From: Selenihalanaerobacter shriftii
GTDB taxonomy: Bacteria > Bacillota > Halanaerobiia > Halobacteroidales > Acetohalobiaceae
Length of the DNA stretch: 64,000 nucleotides
NCBI RefSeq assembly: GCF_900167185.1
Contig: NZ_FUWM01000015.1
Coordinates: 1 to 64,000 of the forward strand
Direction: 5' to 3'
Of this stretch, positions 37,302-45,131 are shown one piece after another; the first letter of the stretch is position 1, and each line of letters starts with the position of its first letter. Below the pieces are notes generated by a model. It had not been told where the DNA came from. It saw nothing but the letters and a program-made list of their open reading frames with translations, and made no database searches. The position numbers and the translations under genes were made by a program.

Positions 37302-37811
37302 ATGTTATTTGGTAGCAAAAAGAAAAAAAAGAAAAAGAGACAACAGAGACAACAGAGAGAGAAATTGAATTCAAACGATATGGAGACTATAATTGGAAAA
37401 GGGACAAAAATCGAAGGGACTATTGAGACAGAGACTTCATTAAGAGTGGATGGTGCATTAAATGGCAAGTTAAAATCGCAAGGTGATGTAGTAGTTGGGG
37501 AAGATGGGGTGTTAGAGGCGGATATAGAAGCAAAGAATATAACAGTAGCAGGTAGTATAACGGGTAATGTTATCGCTAGTGGAAAGTTAGTAATCGTTTC
37601 TACTGGAAAGTTAATTGGAGATATTAAGATTGCTAATTTAATTGTAGAAGATGGAGCTGTCTTTAAAGGACAGAGTGAATCTAGGACAGCTACTACCAAG
37701 CGTTTTAATAAGAATGAGACTGAAGAAAATGATAGTAAAGCAGTCAATGATACTAAAGCTAAAGCAAAGGATGATTTTAAAAGGAAAAAGAAAATGAGGA
37801 AAAAATCTTAG
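37302..37811 (+). CDS. Bactofilin (polymer-forming cytoskeletal protein)
   Basis: A 169-aa protein with a Lys-rich N-terminal tail (seven lysines in a row), a central right-handed beta-helix domain of repeated V/I-rich turns (SLRVDGALNGKLKSQGDVVVG and onwards, about residues 45-122), and a charged C-terminal tail. Bactofilins polymerise without nucleotide and scaffold cell-wall enzymes. It is 29 nt after the M23 gene, so the two probably act together in shape or sporulation. Confidence 0.93.
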   Translation: MLFGSKKKKKKKRQQRQQREKLNSNDMETIIGKGTKIEGTIETETSLRVDGALNGKLKSQGDVVVGEDGVLEADIEAKNITVAGSITGNVIASGKLVIVSTGKLIGDIKIANLIVEDGAVFKGQSESRTATTKRFNKNETEENDSKAVNDTKAKAKDDFKRKKKMRKKS

Positions 37812-37822
37812 CAGTAAATAAT

Positions 37823-38536
37823 TTAGTTTATATAGTTGACACTTCTAATGCTCCAATTAATACCTCTAGAGATTAATTTAGCCATCTTAAAGACTAGACT
37901 TAGCCGAGTACTTTGGAGGACCATATATTCCATGTATCCACCAATGTTAACTAATCCAGTAATATGCATATCTCCAATAGGTGGTAAATCCTTATTTACT
38001 CCTGAACCTGGTTTGAGAGGACCAGGTTTTACTGTAACGGACCCTACGCTACTATTTTTACCTAATCCAGCATCAATAGCTAGAATAAAAGGGTTAAAGT
38101 ATTCTTGTTCAATTAATTCTATCTGCTCTTGTAAATTTCTAGCATGAACAGGTTCATCCAAAGTGCCAAAGACTGGAATATTAGTTGTGATTAATCTAGT
38201 CAATTTGCTCCCAATTAGCGGACCTAAAGCATCCCCAGTAGAACGGTCAGTACCTATACATAAAATAACAATTTGGTTAGTGTCTGAATATAATTCTTTT
38301 AGAGTATAAATAATTATTTTTTTTAATTTATTAGCTGCTAAAGGATTATCTATATGTACTCTATTTTCTTTTTTAGAAAGTTTATTCTTGTTTAGTTTTG
38401 ATTTTTTGGTTAATCTTTTTTCTTTTGATGAAGCATTAGCACACCTGTTACAGACAGTTTTAGTATTGTTGAAAAATTCTAAATCCATTATTTGTCGACC
38501 ACATCCCTGACAAGTAATAGCTTGAAAGTTTCCCAA
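37823..38536 (-). CDS. yyaC: YyaC-like spore protein (DUF1256) with N-terminal zinc ribbon
   Basis: The C-terminal 170 or so residues match YyaC, a spore protein structurally related to the germination protease: LCIGTDRSTGDALGPLIG, then GTLDEPVHA, AIDAGLG and GDMHITGLVNIGGYMEYMV. In addition, the first 35 residues carry CQGCG and CNRC, a zinc-ribbon pair, and a Lys-rich linker follows; the usual YyaC is about 200 aa without it. It is the only minus-strand gene right of the origin, converging on the bactofilin gene. Confidence 0.9.
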   Translation of the reverse strand: MGNFQAITCQGCGRQIMDLEFFNNTKTVCNRCANASSKEKRLTKKSKLNKNKLSKKENRVHIDNPLAANKLKKIIIYTLKELYSDTNQIVILCIGTDRSTGDALGPLIGSKLTRLITTNIPVFGTLDEPVHARNLQEQIELIEQEYFNPFILAIDAGLGKNSSVGSVTVKPGPLKPGSGVNKDLPPIGDMHITGLVNIGGYMEYMVLQSTRLSLVFKMAKLISRGINWSIRSVNYIN

Positions 38537-38686
38537 GTTAAGCCCCCCTAATTATTAAAAAAGTCTTAATTTAATATATGTAAAAGAGGAGGATAATAAA
38601 CTGTTAAATGTTGGTGTTTAATTTTAATAAAGCGTAAAACAAGGGAATATAATTAGGTGTAACGAAGTTTTAGGGGGAAACAGGAA

Positions 38687-39727
38687 ATGATTGAAGATTA
38701 TAAAGCTATTTTCTTAATTGCTACTACATATGTTGGGGCTGTGATTGGAGCTGGTTTTGCCTCAGGACAGGAAATACTACAATTCTTCACTTTACAAGGT
38801 GGGTGGGGATATTTAGGTATTATCATATGTGGAGCTTTATTTGGGATTTTGGGGTATATAATTTTTACTATTAGTTTACAGTTTAATTTAAGTACTTATG
38901 ATCAATTATTTTATAGACTTGGAGATAAAATGTTAGGTAAATTTGCTGATTTAATTATTTTGTTATTTTTATTTGGTAGTTTTATAGTAATGTTATCTGG
39001 TAGCGGTGAAATATTCTTTACTTATTTTCAGTTGAATAAGAATTTTGGTATTGTTTTAACTCTTATTATTATAATTTTTGCAATTAAGTTTGGAATTCAG
39101 GGAGTTATGAATTTAAATATAGTTTTAATTCCTGGATTAGTTATAATTATATCTATAACTTTTCTTTTGAATGTAGATACCAATCTTAATCTAAATTCTT
39201 ATGATAATTTACTATTTAATAATTGGTTTTTTCATGCTATTATTTATGTTATTTATAACTTCTTTTTAGCACTCCCAATCTTAGTTGCAATTCCTACTCA
39301 AATTAATCAAAAAAGTCTTTTGAAAAAAGGAAGTTTTCTAGCAGGAGGCATATTAGCTATATTAGCGTTAATTATTAATACTTTATTGGTTCAGAATTTG
39401 GAATTAATTAAAGAAAGTCAAATACCTATTTTAGAAATTTTAAATTATCAAGATAATAACATATATATATTATACTCTTTAGTATTATGGTTAGCTATGA
39501 TTACTACAGCCACTAGTAGTTTATATGGTTTAATTACAAGACTAAAAGAACGTTATTTTATTTCAGAGAATAGATTATTAATTATTGTAATTGCTTTAAG
39601 TTTTATATTAGCTAGATTTCGTTTTGGTATCTTAGTGGCTACAGTTTATCCAGTACTAGGTAATGTTGGTGGATTAATTATTTTATATTTATTTTTTAAC
39701 TATATAAAACAGAGAATCATTATTTAA
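38687..39727 (+). CDS. YkvI-like membrane permease
   Basis: A 346-aa protein with about ten membrane segments, beginning FLIATTYVGAVIGAGFASGQE, the signature of the YkvI family (distant LeuT-fold amino-acid permease relatives). The substrate is unknown. It lies divergently from yyaC with a 150-nt gap. Confidence 0.85.
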   Translation: MIEDYKAIFLIATTYVGAVIGAGFASGQEILQFFTLQGGWGYLGIIICGALFGILGYIIFTISLQFNLSTYDQLFYRLGDKMLGKFADLIILLFLFGSFIVMLSGSGEIFFTYFQLNKNFGIVLTLIIIIFAIKFGIQGVMNLNIVLIPGLVIIISITFLLNVDTNLNLNSYDNLLFNNWFFHAIIYVIYNFFLALPILVAIPTQINQKSLLKKGSFLAGGILAILALIINTLLVQNLELIKESQIPILEILNYQDNNIYILYSLVLWLAMITTATSSLYGLITRLKERYFISENRLLIIVIALSFILARFRFGILVATVYPVLGNVGGLIILYLFFNYIKQRIII

Positions 39728-39884
39728 TAATTTAGATTGGCTTAAGGATAGGGGTATTAATTAATAGGAAAAGGGTAAAAATAATAATTAGGATTTATTT
39801 CAAGGATTAGTACTAGAGTTAAAAAGGTTTAGTTAAATAATATTAAAATGTTTAAGGTAAAGGGTTGTCAGGGGGAAGATAAAT

Positions 39885-40766
39885 ATGACGTTAGAAAAAG
39901 TATTTAATGACTTAATTCAGATAGTCAAACAGTCTGTTTCACCGAAAAATTTAATATTAATTGGTATTTCAATCTTACAATTAGCAGGTATTATGGTTTT
40001 AGGTAATATATTAAAAAAATTAGGGTATATGTTAGTAGATAAAGTTTTAAAGCAAAGTAAAGGTGAGTGGAGTGGAATCAGTGACCAACGGGCAAAGACA
40101 CTAAATTCTCTAGTTAAGAGTGTTATTCGTTATGTAATTTATTTTTTAGGTATAACTATGGGACTAGAAGTATTAGGAATTCCAACTTCATCTATATTAG
40201 CTGGTGCTGGAATAGTTGGTTTAGCTGTTGGTTTTGGGGCTCGGAGTTTAGTACAAGATATAATTACTGGTTTTTTCATACTTTTTGAAAATCAATTTGG
40301 AGTTGGGGATCATATTGAAACAGCTGGTGTGTCAGGAATTGTAGAAGCAATAGATCTACGTATTACTAGAATTAAGAGTTTTGATGGTGACTTATATATT
40401 CTTCCCAATAGTCAAATTAAGATGGTAACTAATTATACAGCTGATAATAGTAGAGTCTTAGTTGATGTAGGTATAGGTTATGATGAGGATGTTACTGAAG
40501 TGATTAGTATGTTAAATGATTATTGTGAAAAGTTAGCTGAAGATATGACGGATATTAAAGAAGGTCCTAGAGTTTTAGGAGTAGAAGAATTAGCAGGTTC
40601 TAGTGTAGTTTTAAGGATATTAGCTTGGACGCCACCTTTAGAAAAATGGCAGGTTGCTAGGGAATTAAAGAGAAGGATAAAGGAGAAATTAGAAGAAGAG
40701 GGTATAGAAATACCTTATCCTAAACGGGTGGTTATCACTGAAAGTAATGAACAGGAGGAGTATTAA
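39885..40766 (+). CDS. mscS: Small-conductance mechanosensitive channel, MscS family
   Basis: A 293-aa channel that releases solutes on hypo-osmotic shock. There are three membrane segments; the pore helix reads AGAGIVGLAVGFGARSLVQD, followed by FENQFGVGDHIE and the cytoplasmic beta domain. It resembles the short YkuT-type. It overlaps the DUF951 gene by one base (TAATG). Confidence 0.93.
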   Translation: MTLEKVFNDLIQIVKQSVSPKNLILIGISILQLAGIMVLGNILKKLGYMLVDKVLKQSKGEWSGISDQRAKTLNSLVKSVIRYVIYFLGITMGLEVLGIPTSSILAGAGIVGLAVGFGARSLVQDIITGFFILFENQFGVGDHIETAGVSGIVEAIDLRITRIKSFDGDLYILPNSQIKMVTNYTADNSRVLVDVGIGYDEDVTEVISMLNDYCEKLAEDMTDIKEGPRVLGVEELAGSSVVLRILAWTPPLEKWQVARELKRRIKEKLEEEGIEIPYPKRVVITESNEQEEY

Positions 40767-40945
40767 TGAAATTTAATGTAGGGGAAGTAGTTAGTTTTAG
40801 AAAGGAGCACCCTTGTGGAGAAGATAAATGGGAGATAATGAGAACAGGGATGGATTTTAGAGTGAAATGTGTAGGATGTGGGCGAGTAATTATGCTTCCA
40901 CGTAAGAAATTTGAAAAGAATTTTAAAGAAAGGGTAGAGGAATAG
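40766..40945 (+). CDS. DUF951 family protein
   Basis: A short gene (59 aa) starting MKFNVGEVVSFRKEHPCGED. It has a single Cys in HPCG and a CVGCGR pair, typical of DUF951, a small zinc-binding-like family that commonly lies next to mscS and ychF in Firmicutes. The ribosome site AGGAGGAG precedes the ATG, which overlaps the mscS stop codon. Function unknown. Confidence 0.9.
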   Translation: MKFNVGEVVSFRKEHPCGEDKWEIMRTGMDFRVKCVGCGRVIMLPRKKFEKNFKERVEE

Positions 40946-40988
40946 CTATTTAATTTTAAATATGAGAGATATTGATCATAGGTTAATC

Positions 40989-41017
40989 TTGCAAATAAAT
41001 CCAGTTTAAGTTATAAT
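40989..41017 (+). promoter_or_regulatory. Promoter for ychF
   Basis: TTGCAA (40989-40994), a 17-nt spacer and exact TATAAT (41012-41017), about 45 nt before the gene. Confidence 0.65.
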
Positions 41018-41064
41018 CATTGTTGTGATTAAATTTTAAATAATTAAAGGGGATGTTATTGGAT

Positions 41065-42162
41065 ATGGGAATGACATGTGGTATTGTAGGTTTACCAAAT
41101 GTAGGTAAATCTACATTATTTAATGCAATTACGGAAGCAGGTGCAGGAGCAGAAAACTACCCTTTCTGTACTATAGATCCAAATGTAGGTATAGTTGATG
41201 TTCCAGATAAAAGATTAGATGTATTGACTGAAGTTATTGATCCTAAAGAGAGTATACCAACAGCTATTGAATTTGTTGATATTGCTGGTTTAGTAAAGGG
41301 AGCTAGCAAAGGAGAAGGCTTAGGAAATAAGTTTTTATCTCATATTAGAGAAGTTGATGCTATTGCACATGTAGTGCGTTGTTTTGATGATTCAAATATT
41401 ACTCATGTTGAAGGAGATTTAGATCCGATTCGAGATATTGAAACTATCAGCATGGAGTTAATATTGGCTGACTTAGAAACGATGGAAAAGAGAGCTGAGA
41501 AGACAGAGAAAATGTTAAAGACTGGGGAGAAAAAGTATAAAGAAGAGATGGAAGTTTTAGAAAAGATTATAGGAACTTTAGAGGATGGCAAGCCAGTGAG
41601 AAGCTTGAATTTATCCTTTGAAGAAAAGGATATAATTAGAGATTGTCATTTATTAACTATTAAACCAATTCTTTATGTAGCTAATGTAGGTGAAGATGAG
41701 ATTGGTGAAGAAGATAATAAGCATGTACAAGCTGTTAGAGATTATGCAGATAAAGAAGAGGCGGCTGTAATTACTGTAAGTGCTAAATTAGAAGCAGAAG
41801 TGGCTGAATTAGAGGGAGCAGAAGAAGAACTCTTTTTAGAGGAATTAGGGATTGAAGAATCTGGTCTAGATAAGTTGATTAGAGCTGGCTATAAATTATT
41901 AGGTTTGATTACTTTCTTTACTGCCGGTGAAAAAGAAGTAAGAGCATGGACAGCAGAGGAAGGTTCTACAGCTCCAGAAGCTGCTGGTAAGATTCATACT
42001 GATATGCAGAAAGGATTTATTAGAGCAGAAGTTATCAGTTATGAAGATTTAATAGAGGTTGGATCTTTTGCTAAAGCTAGAGACGAAGGTTTATTGAGAT
42101 TAGAAGGGAAAGATTATATAGTTAAGGATGGAGATGTTTGTTATTTTAGATTTAATGTTTAA
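41065..42162 (+). CDS. ychF: Redox-regulated ATPase YchF (Obg-like)
   Basis: A P-loop ATPase of the Obg family that binds ribosomes; the name reflects stress and redox roles in other bacteria. Motifs: GLPNVGKSTLFNA, DIAGLVKGASKGEGLGN, the ATP-type NVGE in place of NKxD, and a C-terminal TGS domain. From ATG 41065 it is 365 aa, as usual. TTG 41059 or ATG 41053 in the same frame are alternatives; the ribosome site AAGGGG abuts 41053 and is close to 41059. Confidence 0.95.
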   Translation: MGMTCGIVGLPNVGKSTLFNAITEAGAGAENYPFCTIDPNVGIVDVPDKRLDVLTEVIDPKESIPTAIEFVDIAGLVKGASKGEGLGNKFLSHIREVDAIAHVVRCFDDSNITHVEGDLDPIRDIETISMELILADLETMEKRAEKTEKMLKTGEKKYKEEMEVLEKIIGTLEDGKPVRSLNLSFEEKDIIRDCHLLTIKPILYVANVGEDEIGEEDNKHVQAVRDYADKEEAAVITVSAKLEAEVAELEGAEEELFLEELGIEESGLDKLIRAGYKLLGLITFFTAGEKEVRAWTAEEGSTAPEAAGKIHTDMQKGFIRAEVISYEDLIEVGSFAKARDEGLLRLEGKDYIVKDGDVCYFRFNV

Positions 42163-42165
42163 GAT

Positions 42166-42194
42166 TTGCATTTTGTAAATGAAGATGTTATAAT
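42166..42194 (+). promoter_or_regulatory. Promoter for rpsF-ssb-rpsR
   Basis: TTGCAT (42166-42171), a 17-nt spacer and exact TATAAT (42189-42194). It gives a leader of about 60 nt before rpsF. Many bacteria autoregulate this operon by S6-S18 binding to such a leader; I cannot draw the conserved structure here with confidence. Confidence 0.7.
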
Positions 42195-42263
42195 ACTTTC
42201 ATATCCATGCTCTATCCTGATAAAGGGAGGGCCTTATGTCCAAGTGGGGGAGGTGAAGAGATA

Positions 42264-42551
42264 ATGCGTAAGTATGAAACAATCTTTATTATAAATCCTG
42301 ATTTAGATGATGAAGCAACTGAAGCTATAGTAGAAAAAGTTGAAGATACTCTTAATAATACTAAAGGTGAAATTACTAATTTAGATAAATGGGGAACTAA
42401 AAAGTTAGCTTATGAAGTAGAAGATCATAAAGCTGGTTATTACACAGTTGTTAAGTTTGAAGGTGAGGCTGACACTGTAAATGAATTACAAAGAATTTAT
42501 AGAATAAATGATAATATCTTAAAGTTCTTAATTTTACGTGATGAAGAGTAA
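42264..42551 (+). CDS. rpsF: 30S ribosomal protein S6
   Basis: A 95-aa S6 with MRKYETIFIINPDLDD and the central GTKKLAYEVEDHKAGYYTV. The frame is open from 42207, but ATG 42264 has a ribosome site and is the universal family start. S6 and S18 bind together on the 30S platform. The operon is rpsF-ssb-rpsR. Confidence 0.97.
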   Translation: MRKYETIFIINPDLDDEATEAIVEKVEDTLNNTKGEITNLDKWGTKKLAYEVEDHKAGYYTVVKFEGEADTVNELQRIYRINDNILKFLILRDEE

Positions 42552-42578
42552 TTTTGAAATTTAAGGTGGTGCTTTTAA

Positions 42579-42968
42579 TTGCTTAATAAGATAATCTTAA
42601 TTGGACGGCTAGCTCAAGATCCAGAATTACGATATACTCCTAATGGAGTAGCTGTGTCTAACTTTAGTATAGCAGTTGAACGTCCCTTCACGAATAAAAG
42701 TGGAGAGAAAGACGTAGATTTTATTGATATAGTTGTTTGGAGAAAGCAGGCCGAGAATTGTGCAAACCACCTAGGAAAAGGAAGACTAGTTGCAGTAGAA
42801 GGACGTTTACAGATTAGAAGTTATGAGAATAATGAGGGTCAACGTAGGAGAGTTTCTGAAGTTGTAGCTAATAATGTTAAGTTCTTAGATTGGCCTGATG
42901 ATGATAATCGCCAGGGACAAGCTTCTAATAATAATACTGACCAAGATGATATAGATGTCCCATTTTAG
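42579..42968 (+). CDS. ssb: Single-stranded DNA-binding protein
   Basis: A 129-aa SSB: OB fold with MLNKIILIGRLAQDPELRYT and FSIAVERPF, a flexible Asn/Gln/Asp-rich linker, and the acidic protein-binding tip DDIDVPF. It is shorter than Bacillus SsbA because of a short linker. It uses a TTG start after AAGGTGG. It lies between rpsF and rpsR as in other Firmicutes. Confidence 0.96.
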   Translation: MLNKIILIGRLAQDPELRYTPNGVAVSNFSIAVERPFTNKSGEKDVDFIDIVVWRKQAENCANHLGKGRLVAVEGRLQIRSYENNEGQRRRVSEVVANNVKFLDWPDDDNRQGQASNNNTDQDDIDVPF

Positions 42969-42991
42969 AATTAGATAAGGAGGTAAACTAA

Positions 42992-43207
42992 ATGGCACGT
43001 GGTAGAAATAAGTCGTGTGACTTTTGTGCTAACAAAGTTGAGCATATAGATTATAAAGATGTTAATAGATTAGAAAAGTATATCACAGATCGTGGTAAGA
43101 TTATACCACGCAGAATTTCTGGGAACTGTGCTCGTCACCAGAGACAGTTAACTCAAGCAATAAAGAGATCTAGAAATATTGCTTTATTACCTTTTACAAT
43201 TAATTAA
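42992..43207 (+). CDS. rpsR: 30S ribosomal protein S18
   Basis: A 71-aa S18 with [35 protein letters not shown] and IALLPF. It keeps Cys residues in CDFC and NCARH, the zinc-binding (C+) type of S18. A terminator follows directly. Confidence 0.96.
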   Translation: MARGRNKSCDFCANKVEHIDYKDVNRLEKYITDRGKIIPRRISGNCARHQRQLTQAIKRSRNIALLPFTIN

Positions 43208-43216
43208 AAGAACTAA

Positions 43217-43247
43217 AACAGAGAGGAATTTCCTCTCTGTTTTTTTA
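43217..43247 (+). terminator. Terminator after rpsR
   Basis: Perfect 11-bp stem (AACAGAGAGGA pairing with TCCTCTCTGTT) followed by seven or more T. Confidence 0.9.
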
Positions 43248-43316
43248 TCTTAAGCAGGAAAATGTATTTCTCTCAAGAAATTATCTTAATAGAAAATAAG
43301 TTTTAGGGGGAGCTAC

Positions 43317-43640
43317 ATGAGAGAGTATAACTTTAAGAATAATAAGAATAATATTACTAAAAATTTAAAAGTAATAGAATGGCTAAAGAGTGAATTATTA
43401 GGTAGTGTCTCACATTTATTTAAAGTAATGTTAAAAGGGAATCAGGACAAAATAATTGGTACCTTAGCTAATTTAATAATTTCTACTTATTTATTAGCCA
43501 AGAGGTTAGGTATTTCTCCAGAAAGATTGGAGAGGAAAGTTAAGGATAATTTACGAGAGAATATAGACCAGAAGCATCAGATCGAAGAATGGTATGGTGA
43601 TTTAAGTTTATTACTGAAGCACTTGGTCAAAAGAAAATAG
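43317..43640 (+). CDS. MazG-like family protein
   Basis: A 107-aa all-helical protein (VIEWLKSELLGSVSHLFKVM then GTLANLIISTYLLAKRLG) of the type annotated as MazG-like in clostridia-related genomes. It lacks a clear full set of acidic MazG metal ligands, so pyrophosphatase activity is doubtful. It is found before the yybS-like gene in the rpsR-rplI interval. Confidence 0.65.
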   Translation: MREYNFKNNKNNITKNLKVIEWLKSELLGSVSHLFKVMLKGNQDKIIGTLANLIISTYLLAKRLGISPERLERKVKDNLRENIDQKHQIEEWYGDLSLLLKHLVKRK

Positions 43641-43659
43641 GTGAAAGGAGATAAAAGTT

Positions 43660-44553
43660 TTGGCAAAATTTGAAACGAAGGCATTAGTTGAAGGGGCTTT
43701 ATTTAGTGCTATAACTGTAGTCTTGTCATTGTTTGGTTTTTATTTACCACCCCCATTTGGAATTGCTATAATTTTAACTTTACCAGTTCCCATTATAATT
43801 TTAGGAGTAAGACAAGGTAGTAAGACTAGTATTTTATCTACTATAATAAGTGCAATTATTTTAGGTATTATTGTTAATCCATTTATGGTTTTAATTGTAT
43901 TACTTAGTTTTGGTTTAACTGGAGTAGTTTTGGGGGCAGCTTTTGAAGAAAATTTCTCTCCATTTAAAATTATTGCTGTATCTATTGTAACTTCTATTCT
44001 ATCAACAATACTGATAATTGGAGTGAATTTGTATTTTCTTGATTTTGATGTTACTAATGCTTTTAATACTGCCTTAGAGCAATATAAACAGTTAGGGCTT
44101 GACCAAGCAACTATGAAACAACTAGAAACGATAATTAATGATATGCAGAAGATGTTTAAGATATTTTTCCCTTCTATCATTTTAGCAGCCAGTTCAGTTA
44201 AAGGTTTAATTAATTATTACATAGCTTTACCTGTGCTAAATAGATTAGGTTATGATTTTGATACTCCTACTCCTTTTGCGAGATGGAGACTTCCTAAATA
44301 TATAATTTTGGGTTATATATTAGGGATACTTTTAATTAGTAATAGTTTTGGGAAGAATATTTATTTTATATTTAATTTCGTATATTTAATCCAGGGGTTG
44401 GCGGTGGCAGCTCATTACTTAAAACGGTTAAATATTTCTAATGTAGTTCAAAAAGTGATCTTGTTTATCTTAGCAATTATTCCAATAAACCAAATTTTAG
44501 CTTTTGTAGGAATTTTAGATCAATGGTTTGATTTTAGGAAGTTAGAAGACTAA
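43660..44553 (+). CDS. yybS: YybS-like membrane protein (DUF2232)
   Basis: A 297-aa membrane protein with about eight segments: VEGALFSAITVVLSLFGFYL at the start and VPIIILGVRQGSKTS in the second block, typical of YybS/DUF2232. It is conserved upstream of rplI in Firmicutes; function unknown. It has a TTG start with AAAGGAG upstream. Confidence 0.88.
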   Translation: MAKFETKALVEGALFSAITVVLSLFGFYLPPPFGIAIILTLPVPIIILGVRQGSKTSILSTIISAIILGIIVNPFMVLIVLLSFGLTGVVLGAAFEENFSPFKIIAVSIVTSILSTILIIGVNLYFLDFDVTNAFNTALEQYKQLGLDQATMKQLETIINDMQKMFKIFFPSIILAASSVKGLINYYIALPVLNRLGYDFDTPTPFARWRLPKYIILGYILGILLISNSFGKNIYFIFNFVYLIQGLAVAAHYLKRLNISNVVQKVILFILAIIPINQILAFVGILDQWFDFRKLED

Positions 44554-44623
44554 ATTTTAAGTTAATGCTTCTAAAGTTGGATTAATGCTTCTAATCTTAG
44601 GATTAATTACTAGTCTATTAATG

Positions 44624-44652
44624 TTGTTAATTATTCAAGGATATTATATAAT
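44624..44652 (+). promoter_or_regulatory. Possible promoter for rplI
   Basis: TTGTTA (44624-44629), 17-nt spacer and exact TATAAT (44647-44652), about 20 nt before rplI. The -35 is weak. A short direct repeat (TTAATGCTTCTAA, two copies, 44562-44600 region) lies just before it and remains unexplained. Confidence 0.5.
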
Positions 44653-44672
44653 TTAAGAAGGAGGAATTAGGT

Positions 44673-45119
44673 ATGAAGGTTATTTTAAAAGAAGACGTTA
44701 AAAGTTTAGGTGAAAAAGGTGAAATAGTTAAAGCAGCTGATGGGCATGCTCGTAATTATCTATTGCCAAGAGGTTTAGCTGTTGAGGCTAGTGGTACTGA
44801 ATTAGCTAAGTTAAAAGAGAAGGAAAAGGCTAAAAAACGTCAGAAAGAACAAGAACTAGAAGAAGCTAAAGGAAAAGCAGCTGAATTAGAAGATGTTATT
44901 CTAGAAATTTCAGTTAAAGCAGGTGAAACTGGTAAATTATTTGGTTCAGTAACTACTAATGATATTGCAGATACTATTCAAGAGCAAGTAGGAATTAAGA
45001 TAGATAAACGTAAGGTTGAATTAGAGGATTATATTAAGTCTTTAGGGACTAAAAAAGTTTCAATTAACCTACATAAGGATGTCTCTGCTACAGTAAAAGT
45101 TAAAGTTACTGAAGCATAG
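44673..45119 (+). CDS. rplI: 50S ribosomal protein L9
   Basis: A 148-aa L9 with the N-terminal rRNA-binding domain (MKVILKEDVKSLGEKGE, ARNYLLPRGLAVEA), the long connecting helix (LAKLKEKEKAKKRQKEQELE) and the C-terminal domain. The start has AAGGAGGA upstream. It heads rplI-lonC-dnaB. Confidence 0.97.
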   Translation: MKVILKEDVKSLGEKGEIVKAADGHARNYLLPRGLAVEASGTELAKLKEKEKAKKRQKEQELEEAKGKAAELEDVILEISVKAGETGKLFGSVTTNDIADTIQEQVGIKIDKRKVELEDYIKSLGTKKVSINLHKDVSATVKVKVTEA

Positions 45120-45131
45120 AAAGGGGTTAAG

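Noticed and set aside
42195-42263. Possible S6-S18 autoregulatory RNA in the rpsF leader
   Set aside because: The region is G-rich and structured-looking, but I could not place the conserved helix and bulge, so I only list the promoter.
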